NCBI RefSeq assembly: GCF_030373985.1
Contig: NZ_JAUCRB010000005.1
Location: forward strand, 32,177 to 96,176
Length of the DNA stretch: 64,000 nucleotides
Origin: Wolbachia pipientis
Lineage (GTDB): Bacteria > Pseudomonadota > Alphaproteobacteria > Rickettsiales > Anaplasmataceae
Reading direction: 5' to 3'
In this document: positions 52,430 through 61,936 of the stretch, piece after piece
Position numbering within the stretch: position 1 is the first letter of the stretch
Layout: the number at the start of each line of letters is the position of its first letter
The notes under the pieces: generated by a model
The model's input: only the letters and a program-made list of their open reading frames with translations
What the model was told of the DNA's origin: nothing
Database searches by the model: none
Translations under genes and position numbers: made by a program

Positions 52430-53362
52430 GTGAACCTCGATTCAATCATTAAAGAATGGTATGAGTGGCTGAGGTGCAATAGATCTTATTCACCTAACAC
52501 TTTAGAATCATACATGAGAGATTTGAAAGATCTTATAAGTTTCCTAAGCGCTCATATTGATGAAGAAGTAAATGTTGGCTCTTTGAAGAAGTTGAGCGTA
52601 CCTGAGCTCAGAAGTTGGCTCACCTTTCGTTACGCAAGAGGTGTAAATACAAGATCTAACACTCGCGCATTGTCAGTAATCAGAAGTTTCTTCAAGTACA
52701 TAAAAAATAACTACGAAATAAACAATGAGGCTGTATTTTCCTTGTCAAGGCCAATTCAGAGAAGAACTCTGCCTAAAGCACTTTCAATATCTGATATAAA
52801 AACTTTAGTGAAAGAAATAAAATTACCTGACTTAGGCGAACCTTGGGTGGTAAAAAGAGAAATTGCGATTATTGTTCTGCTATATGGCACAGGCTTAAGA
52901 ATCAGCGAAGCATTGAACCTTAAAATCAGTGATATCAGTAACGAAAGTTTAATAGTCACAGGTAAGGGAGACAAACAAAGAGAGGTATTCATTCTCCCGG
53001 TAGTAAAAAAGTGCATACAAGAATACGTAAAAGCTTGTCCTTACCTGAGCATTAATAATAAAGCACAATACCTCTTTATAGGAGTGAGAGGAAAAAAATT
53101 GAAAAGAACTTATGTCGCTAATCGTTTGCAAAAAATAAGAAGAATTTTAAACTTACCAGAAATCTTATCTCCACATGCATTTCGTCACAGTTTTGCCACT
53201 CATTTGCTTCAAGAAAATGTTGACATAAGATCTATACAACAACTACTTGGCCATTCAAGCCTTGAAACCACCCAGGTTTACACTCACCTAAATTATCAAG
53301 ATGTTTTCAACATGTATAAAAATTTTCAGCAGAATTTGGAGAAGAAATCAAAACCCTTGTAA
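52430..53362 (+). CDS. xerC: Tyrosine recombinase XerC
   Basis: The 310-residue protein has a core-binding domain (SPNTLESYMRDLKDLISFL, RALSVIRSFFKYI) and a catalytic domain with Arg in LYGTGLRISEALNL, Lys in VTGKGDKQREV, HAFRHSFATHLL, LGHSSLETTQVYTH and the nucleophile Tyr. It is the partner of the XerD at 35.2 kb. Start is GTG at 52430, 2 bases after lpd. The last 56 bases overlap the C-terminal end of the convergent ankyrin gene. Confidence 0.92.
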   Translation: MNLDSIIKEWYEWLRCNRSYSPNTLESYMRDLKDLISFLSAHIDEEVNVGSLKKLSVPELRSWLTFRYARGVNTRSNTRALSVIRSFFKYIKNNYEINNEAVFSLSRPIQRRTLPKALSISDIKTLVKEIKLPDLGEPWVVKREIAIIVLLYGTGLRISEALNLKISDISNESLIVTGKGDKQREVFILPVVKKCIQEYVKACPYLSINNKAQYLFIGVRGKKLKRTYVANRLQKIRRILNLPEILSPHAFRHSFATHLLQENVDIRSIQQLLGHSSLETTQVYTHLNYQDVFNMYKNFQQNLEKKSKPL

Positions 53363-54794
53363 TTTGAGGATTGTCGGTAGCGCCACCAAGTTCTATGTCT
53401 TGCTTATTTATATCGTATAAGACATACCCTACTAAAAAAAGAACCAGTGCAATTGCAACAAAACAAGCACTGATCGCTGGATAATCTTCTATTGCTAAAC
53501 ATGCGATAATAGCAAATGCTCCAGACAATATAAAAAATATAGAAGCACAGTTACTTTGTTTTCTGTCAGGAAAAACTGCTCGTTGGGGTTCATCACTTTC
53601 CTTCTTTATACAACTGCGACTTTCTCTTCGCTTATCTAAGTTATGTCTTACATCTTTCTCTGTAACTTGAGTTCTTGTCCCCTCGAGCTCATTAGGACTT
53701 TTAAGTTGCTGCGATTCTTGAGCAATAAATTCTTCGTTTACCTCTGGTGTAATATTATGTGTATTTGCTAAAGGTTGTGCTGCACTTGCAGGAAATTTTT
53801 CATTTAAATAATTTGTGATAGGTGCAATCAGATTGTTAACATCCCTCAACACAGCAGTCACAAACCCACGATTGATGAAGCAATTATCTTCTACTAATTT
53901 TTCCACATCATCTAAATCTTTTCTATCAATAGCATCAGTTAATCGTTCTTTAATAGCCTGCTCAACTATCTGCTTTAATTGTATATTCTGCTCTATCGCA
54001 GGTGTTGATTTTATTTGACTAAAATCTAGATCCTTATGTTTTAAAAGTTTAATCAATACTTCTTTTTTATCTTCTGTTATTCCTTCTGAACATGACTCGG
54101 TAATGAGGTCAAAAAACGTTCGCATTTCACCTCTTGTATTCCTTCTCCAACAATTAGGATTAAATTGTTCATTCAATAGCACTTTCGCTTGATAAATGTT
54201 TCTGTTAGAAAGAGCTTTTAATAATTGTTTTCCTTTTTGTGCTTTTTCAAATTCTAATTTTATTACATTTCTAGAACCCCTTTCAATACAACCCTCAGGT
54301 TTTTTATACTCACAATTTCTAATATCAGTTTTTATACCTGGGTGGGTGAGCAATATTTTTACTATATCTTTAGCTCCAACTTGGCAAGCAACATGTAAAG
54401 CCGTATCTTTGCGCTTATTAGGTGTTATTATAAACTCTGATACTTCATCTAGTAGAATAAAATTATATTTCGATCGTGTCACAGTCTCAAATTGCTTACT
54501 TTGAATATTAATATCAACACTGCTGTTTTTCATGAGCAATTTAGACATTTTCTCCAAAGTAGCCTGTCCATCACCGCTGACAACACAGACATTAGCAATA
54601 GACATTAAAGGCGTCATACCTTCTTTATCAAAAGCATTAACATCTGCCCCTTCCTCTATAGCTTGCCTAAAACCTTCCAAGTCTTCATCATCAATAGCCT
54701 TAAATAGCTTTTTTGTTGGCGCATCAAGTGGCTCTGGAGCCCTCCGATTATACCCGTAACTATTAATATTTGCTTTATTCCTTCCATAACCCAT
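53307..54794 (-). CDS. Ankyrin-repeat protein with two C-terminal membrane segments
   Basis: The 495-residue protein has ankyrin repeats at about 27-95 (LFKAIDDEDLEGFRQAIEEGADVNAFDKEGMTPL) and 130-170 (RKDTALHVACQVGAKDIVKILL), and a further degenerate repeat part to about 325. A polar linker follows. Two membrane segments come near the C terminus (about 415-435 and 440-460), with a 35-residue tail after them. It is the only intact ankyrin gene here. In Wolbachia such proteins are candidate secreted effectors, which is inference only. Its 3' end lies inside xerC on the other strand. Confidence 0.8.
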   Translation of the reverse strand: MGYGRNKANINSYGYNRRAPEPLDAPTKKLFKAIDDEDLEGFRQAIEEGADVNAFDKEGMTPLMSIANVCVVSGDGQATLEKMSKLLMKNSSVDINIQSKQFETVTRSKYNFILLDEVSEFIITPNKRKDTALHVACQVGAKDIVKILLTHPGIKTDIRNCEYKKPEGCIERGSRNVIKLEFEKAQKGKQLLKALSNRNIYQAKVLLNEQFNPNCWRRNTRGEMRTFFDLITESCSEGITEDKKEVLIKLLKHKDLDFSQIKSTPAIEQNIQLKQIVEQAIKERLTDAIDRKDLDDVEKLVEDNCFINRGFVTAVLRDVNNLIAPITNYLNEKFPASAAQPLANTHNITPEVNEEFIAQESQQLKSPNELEGTRTQVTEKDVRHNLDKRRESRSCIKKESDEPQRAVFPDRKQSNCASIFFILSGAFAIIACLAIEDYPAISACFVAIALVLFLVGYVLYDINKQDIELGGATDNPQITRVLISSPNSAENFYTC

Positions 54795-54915
54795 ATCAAA
54801 CCTACTTAATAACTGCCTAATATAAAACTATACAAGAAAAAAAGAAAACAACAATAGAACTGGCCAAAAAACTAGTATTACTACCTTACATATTCTCTAC
54901 TTTTTAACTCTTTAT

Positions 54916-55854
54916 CTAACTTGCACATTCTAAAAACTTCTCTGCATCAAGTGCAGCCATGCACCCTGTTCCTGCTGCAACTATTGCTTGTCGATACACC
55001 TTATCTTGAACATCACCTGCAGCAAACACCCCTGCCCTACTAGTTAAAGTTGTCCCAGGCTTCGTAATTATATAACCCTGTTCATCCATCTCAACAAAGC
55101 CCTTAAAAATACCCGTATTTGGTGCATGTCCAATTGCAATAAATACCCCATCTACATTCAATTCTTGAGTTTTCGTTGATTTAATTACAATACCAGTAAC
55201 TTTTCTTGGATTTTCTTCTCCAAGAATTTGCTCTACAGTATGATTCCACATTACTTTTATCTTATCATTTTTAAAGAGCCTGTCTTGCATCACTTTCTCA
55301 GCTCTTAATTTATCACGCCTGTGTATTAGTATAACCTCTTTAGCAAACCGAGTTAAAAATATTGCTTCTTCAACAGCGGTGTTTCCACCACCGATTACAG
55401 CTACAACTTTACTCCTAAAAAATGCACCATCACAAGTTGCACATGCTGAAATCCCGTAACCTTGAAATCTCTTTTCACTCTCCAGACCAAGCCATTTCGC
55501 TTGTGCACCAGATGCAATGATAATTGCATCAGAATAGTAGTCATTAGTATTACCAAAAGATCTAAATCTATATTCATTAGAATCCTCAAGTTGTTTAACG
55601 CTCTTTATTTCATCATCCACTATTCTCGTCCCAACCTTCTCTGCATGCAATCTCTTTTGTTCCATGAGCTCTGGACCTTGTATTGAAACAAAACCAGGAT
55701 AATTTTCAACATCTCTAGTAATCATAAGCTGACCACCAGGCTGCATTCCCGTTACTACAATTGGCTCTAAGTTTGCACGTGCTACATATATAGCAGCAGA
55801 ATAACCTGCTGCTCCAGATCCAATAATAAGAACTCTTGTACTAAGTAGCCCCAT
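54916..55854 (-). CDS. trxB: Thioredoxin reductase
   Basis: TrxB passes electrons from NADPH to thioredoxin. The 312-residue flavoprotein has the FAD site VLIIGSGAAGYSAAIYVARA, PGGQLMITRDVENYPGF, the redox CATCDG, the NADPH motif VAVIGGGNTAVEEAIFL and VFAAGDVQDKVYRQAIVAAGTGCMAAL-type ending. It starts directly after the stop of the peroxiredoxin gene (TAG-ATG), so the two are one redox operon. Confidence 0.96.
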   Translation of the reverse strand: MGLLSTRVLIIGSGAAGYSAAIYVARANLEPIVVTGMQPGGQLMITRDVENYPGFVSIQGPELMEQKRLHAEKVGTRIVDDEIKSVKQLEDSNEYRFRSFGNTNDYYSDAIIIASGAQAKWLGLESEKRFQGYGISACATCDGAFFRSKVVAVIGGGNTAVEEAIFLTRFAKEVILIHRRDKLRAEKVMQDRLFKNDKIKVMWNHTVEQILGEENPRKVTGIVIKSTKTQELNVDGVFIAIGHAPNTGIFKGFVEMDEQGYIITKPGTTLTSRAGVFAAGDVQDKVYRQAIVAAGTGCMAALDAEKFLECAS

Positions 55855-56454
55855 CTATAATTCTTCACTATATGAGTTTAGATAGTCAGCTACTCCTTCA
55901 TCACTTGCTTGCATTGCTGGCTTGCCCTTCTTCCACCCGGCTGGACATACTTCACCATGCTCTTCATTATGTTTAATCGCATCGACAATTCTAATAAACT
56001 CACAGATATTACGCCCTAAAGGCAAATCATTTATCGATTGATGACGTACAACAAACTTATCATCAATAATAAAAGTTGCTCTTAGCGCAACCGAGTCATC
56101 ATACAATACTCCATAGTCTCTTGATATAGACTTTTTGATATCAGACACTAAAGTGTAGCTAATCTCTCCAATACCACCATCATTAACTGGAGTCTCTCGC
56201 CATTTATAATGTGAGAACTTTGAATCTACACTTATTCCTATAACTTCAACACCACGTTTTGAAAAATCTTCTATTTTATTACTAAATGATATCAATTCAG
56301 TTGGACAGACAAAGGTAAAATCAAGTGGATAGAAAAAAAGGATAGCATACTTATCTTTTACGTGTTTGCTTAGACAGAAATCATCAACAATTTCTCCATC
56401 AGGGAGAACAGCCGAAGCAGTAAAATCGATAGCGAATTTTGTTACAAGATTCAT
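55855..56454 (-). CDS. 2-Cys peroxiredoxin (AhpC/Prx1 type)
   Basis: The 199-residue protein has the peroxidatic Cys in LDFTFVCPTELISF and the resolving Cys in EHGEVCPAGWKKGKP, plus GISVDSKFSHYKWRE and the expected C-terminal arm. It removes peroxides using thioredoxin, whose reductase is the next gene. The ATG at 56454 lies 7 bases after GAGG and is preferred to one five codons upstream. Confidence 0.94.
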   Translation of the reverse strand: MNLVTKFAIDFTASAVLPDGEIVDDFCLSKHVKDKYAILFFYPLDFTFVCPTELISFSNKIEDFSKRGVEVIGISVDSKFSHYKWRETPVNDGGIGEISYTLVSDIKKSISRDYGVLYDDSVALRATFIIDDKFVVRHQSINDLPLGRNICEFIRIVDAIKHNEEHGEVCPAGWKKGKPAMQASDEGVADYLNSYSEEL

Positions 56455-56572
56455 AACCAACCTCATCATTCTAAAATATTTGTAATTCTACACCTTTATA
56501 AATTTATATACAAGTTTTCTTTCTCCTTAAGGATTTTTACAGTTAGTTGTTTCTATTAGCTTAAAAACACTC

Positions 56573-57778
56573 TCAAGCTAACAATGGGCCTTCAGATGCA
56601 TTACCGACCACATTAATCTGATTTAATATCTTATTACTTGGATAAAAATAATTTTTTATAAATTCCTTATATATAGCTGTTAATTTGTGTACATCATCCA
56701 CTAACACGCATTCGTTTACCTGATGTGCAGTTTTGTTGACCATACCAAATTCAATCACCAGACAAACATCTTTAATAAATGCAGCGTCAGATGTACCACC
56801 ACTCGTGCTCAGAGTAGCATCAATACTGGTAACTTTATTTATCGCATCAAGCATAATATCAATATTCCTATCGGGAGTAGAGAGAAAAGTACCCCTGCTG
56901 CTGTGCATAGAGAGTTTATAATCGTTAGTCACACTGGAGCATATTTCATCAATCAACTTATATAAATTATCCGGCGTTTGTATATTGTTATATCGAATGT
57001 TGAAACTTGCAGTTATTAAACCAGGTATTAGATTATCAGTATCGTTTCCAACATCGACAGTAGTAATTTCGCAATTTGAAGGCTGAAAATATTTATTACC
57101 ATTATCAAAAGTAGTATCTTTTACCTTACTCAATATCGATACCATCTTATATATTGGATTATCCGCTAAGTCCGGGTAAGCAACGTGCCCTTGTTTCCCA
57201 TGGCAAATTAATTTGAACGTTGCAGATCCTCTTCTGCCTATTTTTATAGTATCACCCAATTTTTCACTACTGGTTGGCTCAGCAACCACACAATAATCTA
57301 TCTTCTTGTGCTTGCTTTCCATCCATTTCAAAACTGCCTTTGTTCCATATTCTTCCATGCTTTCTTCAGCACTGGTAATCAACGCACTTATCGAACCACT
57401 AAATTGAAACTTTTCTGCGACTAAATTTACCATAGCAGCAATAAATGCAGCTATTCCGCTTTTCATATCAGCTGCTCCTCTTCCATACAACATTCCATCT
57501 CTAACCTCTGGACTAAATGGATCGAGTGTCCAACCTTTTAACTGACCCGGGTGCACAACATCAACATGGCCAGCAAAACATAAGTTTGGTACTCCATTTA
57601 TATATTTCGCATAAAGATTTTTAATTTTAGTTCCACCATCACCAAACTCTAAAATCTCACAGTCAAAACCACTTTTCTTAAGGATTGTTGCTATATACTC
57701 TATTGCTCCACCGTCCCTTGGCGTTATACTCTTAAAAGAAACTAATTTCTTAGTTAGTTTTACAGGGTCAATCTTCAT
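56573..57778 (-). CDS. dapE: Succinyl-diaminopimelate desuccinylase
   Basis: DapE releases LL-diaminopimelate in the lysine/DAP pathway, one step before DapF. The 401-residue metallopeptidase-fold protein has metal and catalytic motifs FAGHVDVVHPG, YGRGAADMKSGIAAF, ITSAEESMEEYGT and, near the end, GMVNKTAHQVNECV. It is slightly longer than usual (about 375-385) owing to a C-terminal tail of about 20 residues after YKEFIKNYF. It is divergent from the next gene. Confidence 0.95.
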   Translation of the reverse strand: MKIDPVKLTKKLVSFKSITPRDGGAIEYIATILKKSGFDCEILEFGDGGTKIKNLYAKYINGVPNLCFAGHVDVVHPGQLKGWTLDPFSPEVRDGMLYGRGAADMKSGIAAFIAAMVNLVAEKFQFSGSISALITSAEESMEEYGTKAVLKWMESKHKKIDYCVVAEPTSSEKLGDTIKIGRRGSATFKLICHGKQGHVAYPDLADNPIYKMVSILSKVKDTTFDNGNKYFQPSNCEITTVDVGNDTDNLIPGLITASFNIRYNNIQTPDNLYKLIDEICSSVTNDYKLSMHSSRGTFLSTPDRNIDIMLDAINKVTSIDATLSTSGGTSDAAFIKDVCLVIEFGMVNKTAHQVNECVLVDDVHKLTAIYKEFIKNYFYPSNKILNQINVVGNASEGPLLA

Positions 57779-57820
57779 ACCAACCTTGTAGTACCGATAT
57801 TACTATATTGTAAACATTCT

Positions 57821-59032
57821 ATGCATTATTTAAAACAAATATTACGCCAAGCAGAACAAATTTTTATAAGAGAAGTAACAGTAGATCATCACCTTGCTGA
57901 CAGTATCTGTGAAATATGCACGCAATACGGAAATGACATTTTTCTGGTTGCAGATGAAAATATAGCAAAGCTTTTAAATAAAAACGTATTTAATAAAATC
58001 ATCAATTTAATTATCCCCAGCAATTCCACTGCCTCTCTTGAAACTGTAAATTTAGTCAGAAGCAAAATAAAAAGTAGTGACTCAATAGTTGCATTCGGCA
58101 GCGGCACTGTTAACGATATCTGCAAGTACGCAAGCTACCTAGAAGGCAAAGACTACATATCCTTTCCAACAGCTGCTTCTATGAATGGATATAGCTCTGC
58201 AAATGCTTCAGTATTAGTAGATGGATATAAAAAATCGTTTGCAGCACATCTCCCCAAGGCAATATACATTGATACCAATATAATTGCCAACGCACCACTA
58301 CGTCTCACATTAAGCGGATTTGCAGATTTCATGTGTCGGTCAACAGTGCAAGCCGATTGGTTGTTATCTCACTTATTATTCGGCATAGAATACAACGAAC
58401 TACCCTTTACATTTGTTCATGACCTGGAGCAAACCTTGCTAAGAGAGTATCTAGCGCTTGCAAAAAGAAGCAAAAAAGTGGTCTTACTACTTATGGAAGC
58501 CTTACTGATTTCAGGACTTGGAATGGTAATATCAAAAGGTAGCTATTCTGCAAGCCAAGGAGAGCATATGATAGCTCACGCAATGGAGATGGTAACAAAA
58601 GATTATTCCTCCTCATTACATGGCGAAAAAATTGCTGTTACAGCGATCACTATGGCTAATTTGCAGGAAAAAATATTATCAATACAAAACCCTATCATTA
58701 AACCAACTACCTTGAATGTAAAACATGTGATTGAGTGTTTTGGCAATACCGAATTTACAAAAATTCTCAAGCAGAAGCAAATTCTGCAACAAAAAATTAA
58801 AGAGATCTCTCATAAAGAATGGAATAACATTTCCGGTCTAATTAAGCAAAACTTACTACCTGCAAGACGTCTACAAAAAATGTTTGAAGATTTGTCAATT
58901 CCACACTTACCAGAGCACCTAGGTTGGAGCAAAGAGCAATACTGCAAAGTGGTCAATCTTGCATTTGCAACAAGAGATAGATTCACTTTTCTTGACTTAG
59001 CTAATTGCATAAAAGAAAGTGAAGTGTTGTAG
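57821..59032 (+). CDS. sn-Glycerol-1-phosphate dehydrogenase-like protein
   Basis: The 403-residue protein belongs to the iron/zinc-dependent dehydrogenase fold: VADENIAKLLN, the nucleotide motif VAFGSGTVNDICKY, FPTAASMNGYSSANAS, LSGFADFMCRSTVQADWLLS (metal Asp), SQGEHMIAHAMEM (His) and SSLHGEKIAV (His). The motif pattern fits the glycerol-1-phosphate dehydrogenase (AraM/EgsA) group, which makes the archaeal-type G1P from dihydroxyacetone phosphate. A glycerol dehydrogenase or dehydroquinate synthase relative is less likely. No partner prenyltransferase is nearby, so the use of its product is unknown. Confidence 0.75.
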   Translation: MHYLKQILRQAEQIFIREVTVDHHLADSICEICTQYGNDIFLVADENIAKLLNKNVFNKIINLIIPSNSTASLETVNLVRSKIKSSDSIVAFGSGTVNDICKYASYLEGKDYISFPTAASMNGYSSANASVLVDGYKKSFAAHLPKAIYIDTNIIANAPLRLTLSGFADFMCRSTVQADWLLSHLLFGIEYNELPFTFVHDLEQTLLREYLALAKRSKKVVLLLMEALLISGLGMVISKGSYSASQGEHMIAHAMEMVTKDYSSSLHGEKIAVTAITMANLQEKILSIQNPIIKPTTLNVKHVIECFGNTEFTKILKQKQILQQKIKEISHKEWNNISGLIKQNLLPARRLQKMFEDLSIPHLPEHLGWSKEQYCKVVNLAFATRDRFTFLDLANCIKESEVL

Positions 59033-59042
59033 CTAGAGCAAT

Positions 59043-60168
59043 TTAGAAAATTATTAACACTTTATTTCCTGGTGAGCGCTCTATTTTGCTTTCCAACTCA
59101 AGTTCCAAAAGAGCCATTAAAGAGAGGTTTGTGGACAATCCACTTGTTAAGATGAGCTCATATATACCAATGGGTAAAGAGTTGACATTATTAACTATAA
59201 CAGATCTTGCTTGTTGTAATTTTTCCTGTTTTTGGTTAACAGAACAGAACTCAATATCAAACAGACTCTTTTACCGAGGAGGTAAACTAAACCTCACACT
59301 CTCTATTACATCATCAGCGGATTCAATAAACTTAGCACCGTTCTTAATTAAATAATTGCTACCACTACAGCACAAATCCAAAGGGAAATCAGAAACCGCA
59401 AACACCTTTCTTCCCTGTTCCAAAGCAAAATTCTCTGCTATTAAAGAACCAGAACTCTTCGATGCTTCGATCACTGTTAATCCCAGGAATAGACCAGACA
59501 TAATTCAATTTATTTGAGGAAAATACTGATGCTTTGGTTTAGTAGCAATGGAAGCTCAGGTAATTATTAACCCGCCATTTTCAGTGATTTTCTTGTACAG
59601 ATCAATATTTTCCCTTGGGTACACTATATCAATTCCACTCGCTGTAACTGCAATAATTGGATAATTTTTATATATACACTGTTTGCTGCAGTGTCAATGC
59701 TTCTTGCGAGCCCAGAAACGATAATGAAACTAGCCTTGCTTAAGTCGAGCGCCAGCTTACTGGCAAAATTTCTCCTATTTATTGAAGAGTTACGCCACCA
59801 ATTATTGCAATTATCTCACGACTTAATAACGATACATCACCAAGTGCAGTTATTACAGAAGGACAACCCGGTATATTTCTTAAAATGTCAGGGTAATCTG
59901 AATCACATGCAGGTATAATTTTAGCTCCAATTTTCTCTGCACTATCGATTTCTTTTCGTGCATCTTGAACGCTATATACCCTTTTATTGTTAGTAAGCCC
60001 ACCTAGATATTTTAATGCTTTATCCAACGATCCATACACCCTTAGCACACTAGAAAACTTCGTTGGTCCTAAAGCTCTAGCTAGGCTCAACCATATCTCT
60101 AACTCTTCATTATTCAACTTATTTATCTTCATAAAGGAATTTTCTTCCAACTGCCTAAAAACACTCAA
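59043..60168 (-). pseudogene. dprA: DprA (DNA processing protein), heavily frameshifted
   Basis: The minus strand carries almost the whole of DprA in pieces. They are MSVFRQLEENSF...IIAIIGG (60168-59779), LALDLSKASFIIVSGLARSIDTAAN (about 59760-59680), IAVTASGIDIVYPRENIDLYKKITENGGLII (about 59660-59560), MSGLFLGLTVIEASKSSGSLIAENFALEQG (59501-59271), and a winged-helix tail ending ELESKIERSPGNKVLIIF (stop at 59043). Frameshifts and stops fall between pieces. DprA loads RecA on single-stranded DNA in transformation; the function must be lost here. Confidence 0.88.
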
Positions 60169-60276
60169 TATTTACTAATATTTAAACTATAATATATATA
60201 GATAAATATTTCACCAAAAGACTTGAATTTCTTATTAGTTTAGTGTACCTAAGATTATATAAGTACACAGTGATTT

Positions 60277-60651
60277 ATGACGCATTTTGTTACAGATAAA
60301 TGCATAAAATGTAAATATACAGATTGTGTAGAAGTGTGTCCTGTTGACTGCTTCTATGAAGGCAAAAATATGCTCGTGATTAATCCAGATGAATGCATTG
60401 ATTGCGGGGTGTGTATATCCGAGTGTCCAGTAGACGCAATTGTCACTGATGATTCTATAAAGGACATTTCAGAACTAGATGAAGATTTATTGAGCAGTGA
60501 ACAAAAAACCTTCAAGTCATTTTACAACATAAATGTAAAATACTCGCAAAAGTGGCCAAATATTACAGCTAAAAAGCAACCTTTGGGTACTGCTGAAGAG
60601 TATAAAGAAAAAAAAGACAAAGCAGCATATTTTTTTGAAAATCTAGAATAA
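60277..60651 (+). CDS. fdxA: Ferredoxin, 7Fe type
   Basis: The 124-residue protein binds one 3Fe-4S and one 4Fe-4S cluster: [21 protein letters not shown] and [16 protein letters not shown] are the paired cluster motifs (shown in two halves, residues 9-29 and 40-55). The acidic C-terminal half ([15 protein letters not shown]) is typical of the FdxA group of alphaproteobacteria. It is a soluble electron carrier. The gene stands alone. Confidence 0.94.
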   Translation: MTHFVTDKCIKCKYTDCVEVCPVDCFYEGKNMLVINPDECIDCGVCISECPVDAIVTDDSIKDISELDEDLLSSEQKTFKSFYNINVKYSQKWPNITAKKQPLGTAEEYKEKKDKAAYFFENLE

Positions 60652-60840
60652 TGCTACTGAAGAAAAAGAAACCTCTTGCATCTCACGGTTGTTGTTTTGC
60701 ATTTCTTAAAATAGCTGTATTGTTTATGCCTTTAACAGCATTCAATGCTAACTAGCTTACCTGAGAACACAAACAGTAATACAGCAATTTTACTACTATT
60801 TAACTGTTAATAGGTACATTAGGCAATCATGTAGGGATAA

Positions 60841-61870
60841 AGTGTTAAAGTAAGCTATGCAGAAATTACTAAACGTGTTGCAGCGTATATAGCTGACCAA
60901 ACGATATTCCTAGCCTGCTGTTCATCATTTTTTTTATTAATATCATTTATATTACCAGAAGAATCCCTTGCTAGCTTTTTTAATCATATCTTTCCTAATA
61001 CTGACATTGATACAGAACTTATGTCAATACTATATGAAATATTAGAAGACTTAGGTACATTACTAAGAAGTTTAGTATATATAGAATTAGAAGCATCAAT
61101 GATAACAAGACTTGGTTGAACTCCAGGAATTACTACTTGGTATATGCATAAAAGATTCAAACACTCTTAAAAATGCTGCTTTAATGCAAGTAGCATTGAG
61201 AAGCACTCTCAAGACATTTTTATTTGTATCTCTCTATTTCTGAGTGGTTTTTAATTTTACCAATCTTAGTTTTAATATTTGCAGCATTTGATAAACGTAA
61301 GCAGTTCTTTCACGATAAAATTGCAAACATGGTAGTGATAGACTATAAACCTGAAGAATGTCATTCAAATTTAAACTATGTGGGAATAACTAGGCGCATT
61401 ATAGCGGACATTATTGACTATTTTATTTTTAAGGTAATTTCCTTAGTCTATGTGATTTTTGTATGGGTAATTTTGCGCACTACTACACCTTTATTATTAA
61501 ATTATATATACTTGCTCATCTTTTTTGCTATCAGTGATATTTGGAGTATTCATGATAAAAAATCTGGTGGTGCTCCAGAACAATTATTGTGTGGTATTCA
61601 TATAAAAGATGCAAATACACTTGAAAATGTTATCCTAGTGCAAGCAATAATTAGGTATATTTTGATTGAAGTTATTCACTTCCCTACTCTTATTAAGAGA
61701 AGGGAATTTTTTAATAAGTATACTTCTGAGTGGTAGATTGACCATTCATCAGGCTTAATCCTTATGGCCATAATACTAATTTTTGTATGTGCAATATTTG
61801 ACAGCGCAAGTAGTTTCTTCATGATAAAATTGCAAAGGCAGTAGCAATAAACCATAAATCTTCAAACTAA
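60841..61870 (+). pseudogene. RDD-family membrane protein gene, broken and partly duplicated
   Basis: A first RDD domain reads AEITKRVAAYIADQTIFLACC (from about 60859) and stops at 61118. After a frameshift, TPGITTWYM and TLKNAALMQVALRSTLKTF lead into the open piece 61224-61736 (170 codons). That piece holds EWFLILPILVLIFAAFDKRKQFFHDKIANMVV and a second RDD domain (ITRRIIADIIDYFIFK). After its stop, FDSA and FLHDKIAKAVAINHK appear again (61794-61868), a third partial unit. The open piece may still be translated. RDD proteins are small membrane proteins of mixed or unknown role. Confidence 0.65.
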
Positions 61871-61936
61871 CTTTCACTTCTGTTTACGATGCTCAAATAT
61901 ATAGTTATAATTAATACAATTCTTCTAAAAGCACTC

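Noticed and set aside
35198..53362. XerD and XerC as phage integrases
   Set aside because: Both have the length and motif pattern of the housekeeping pair, lie in core gene clusters, and have no att-like repeats or phage genes beside them.
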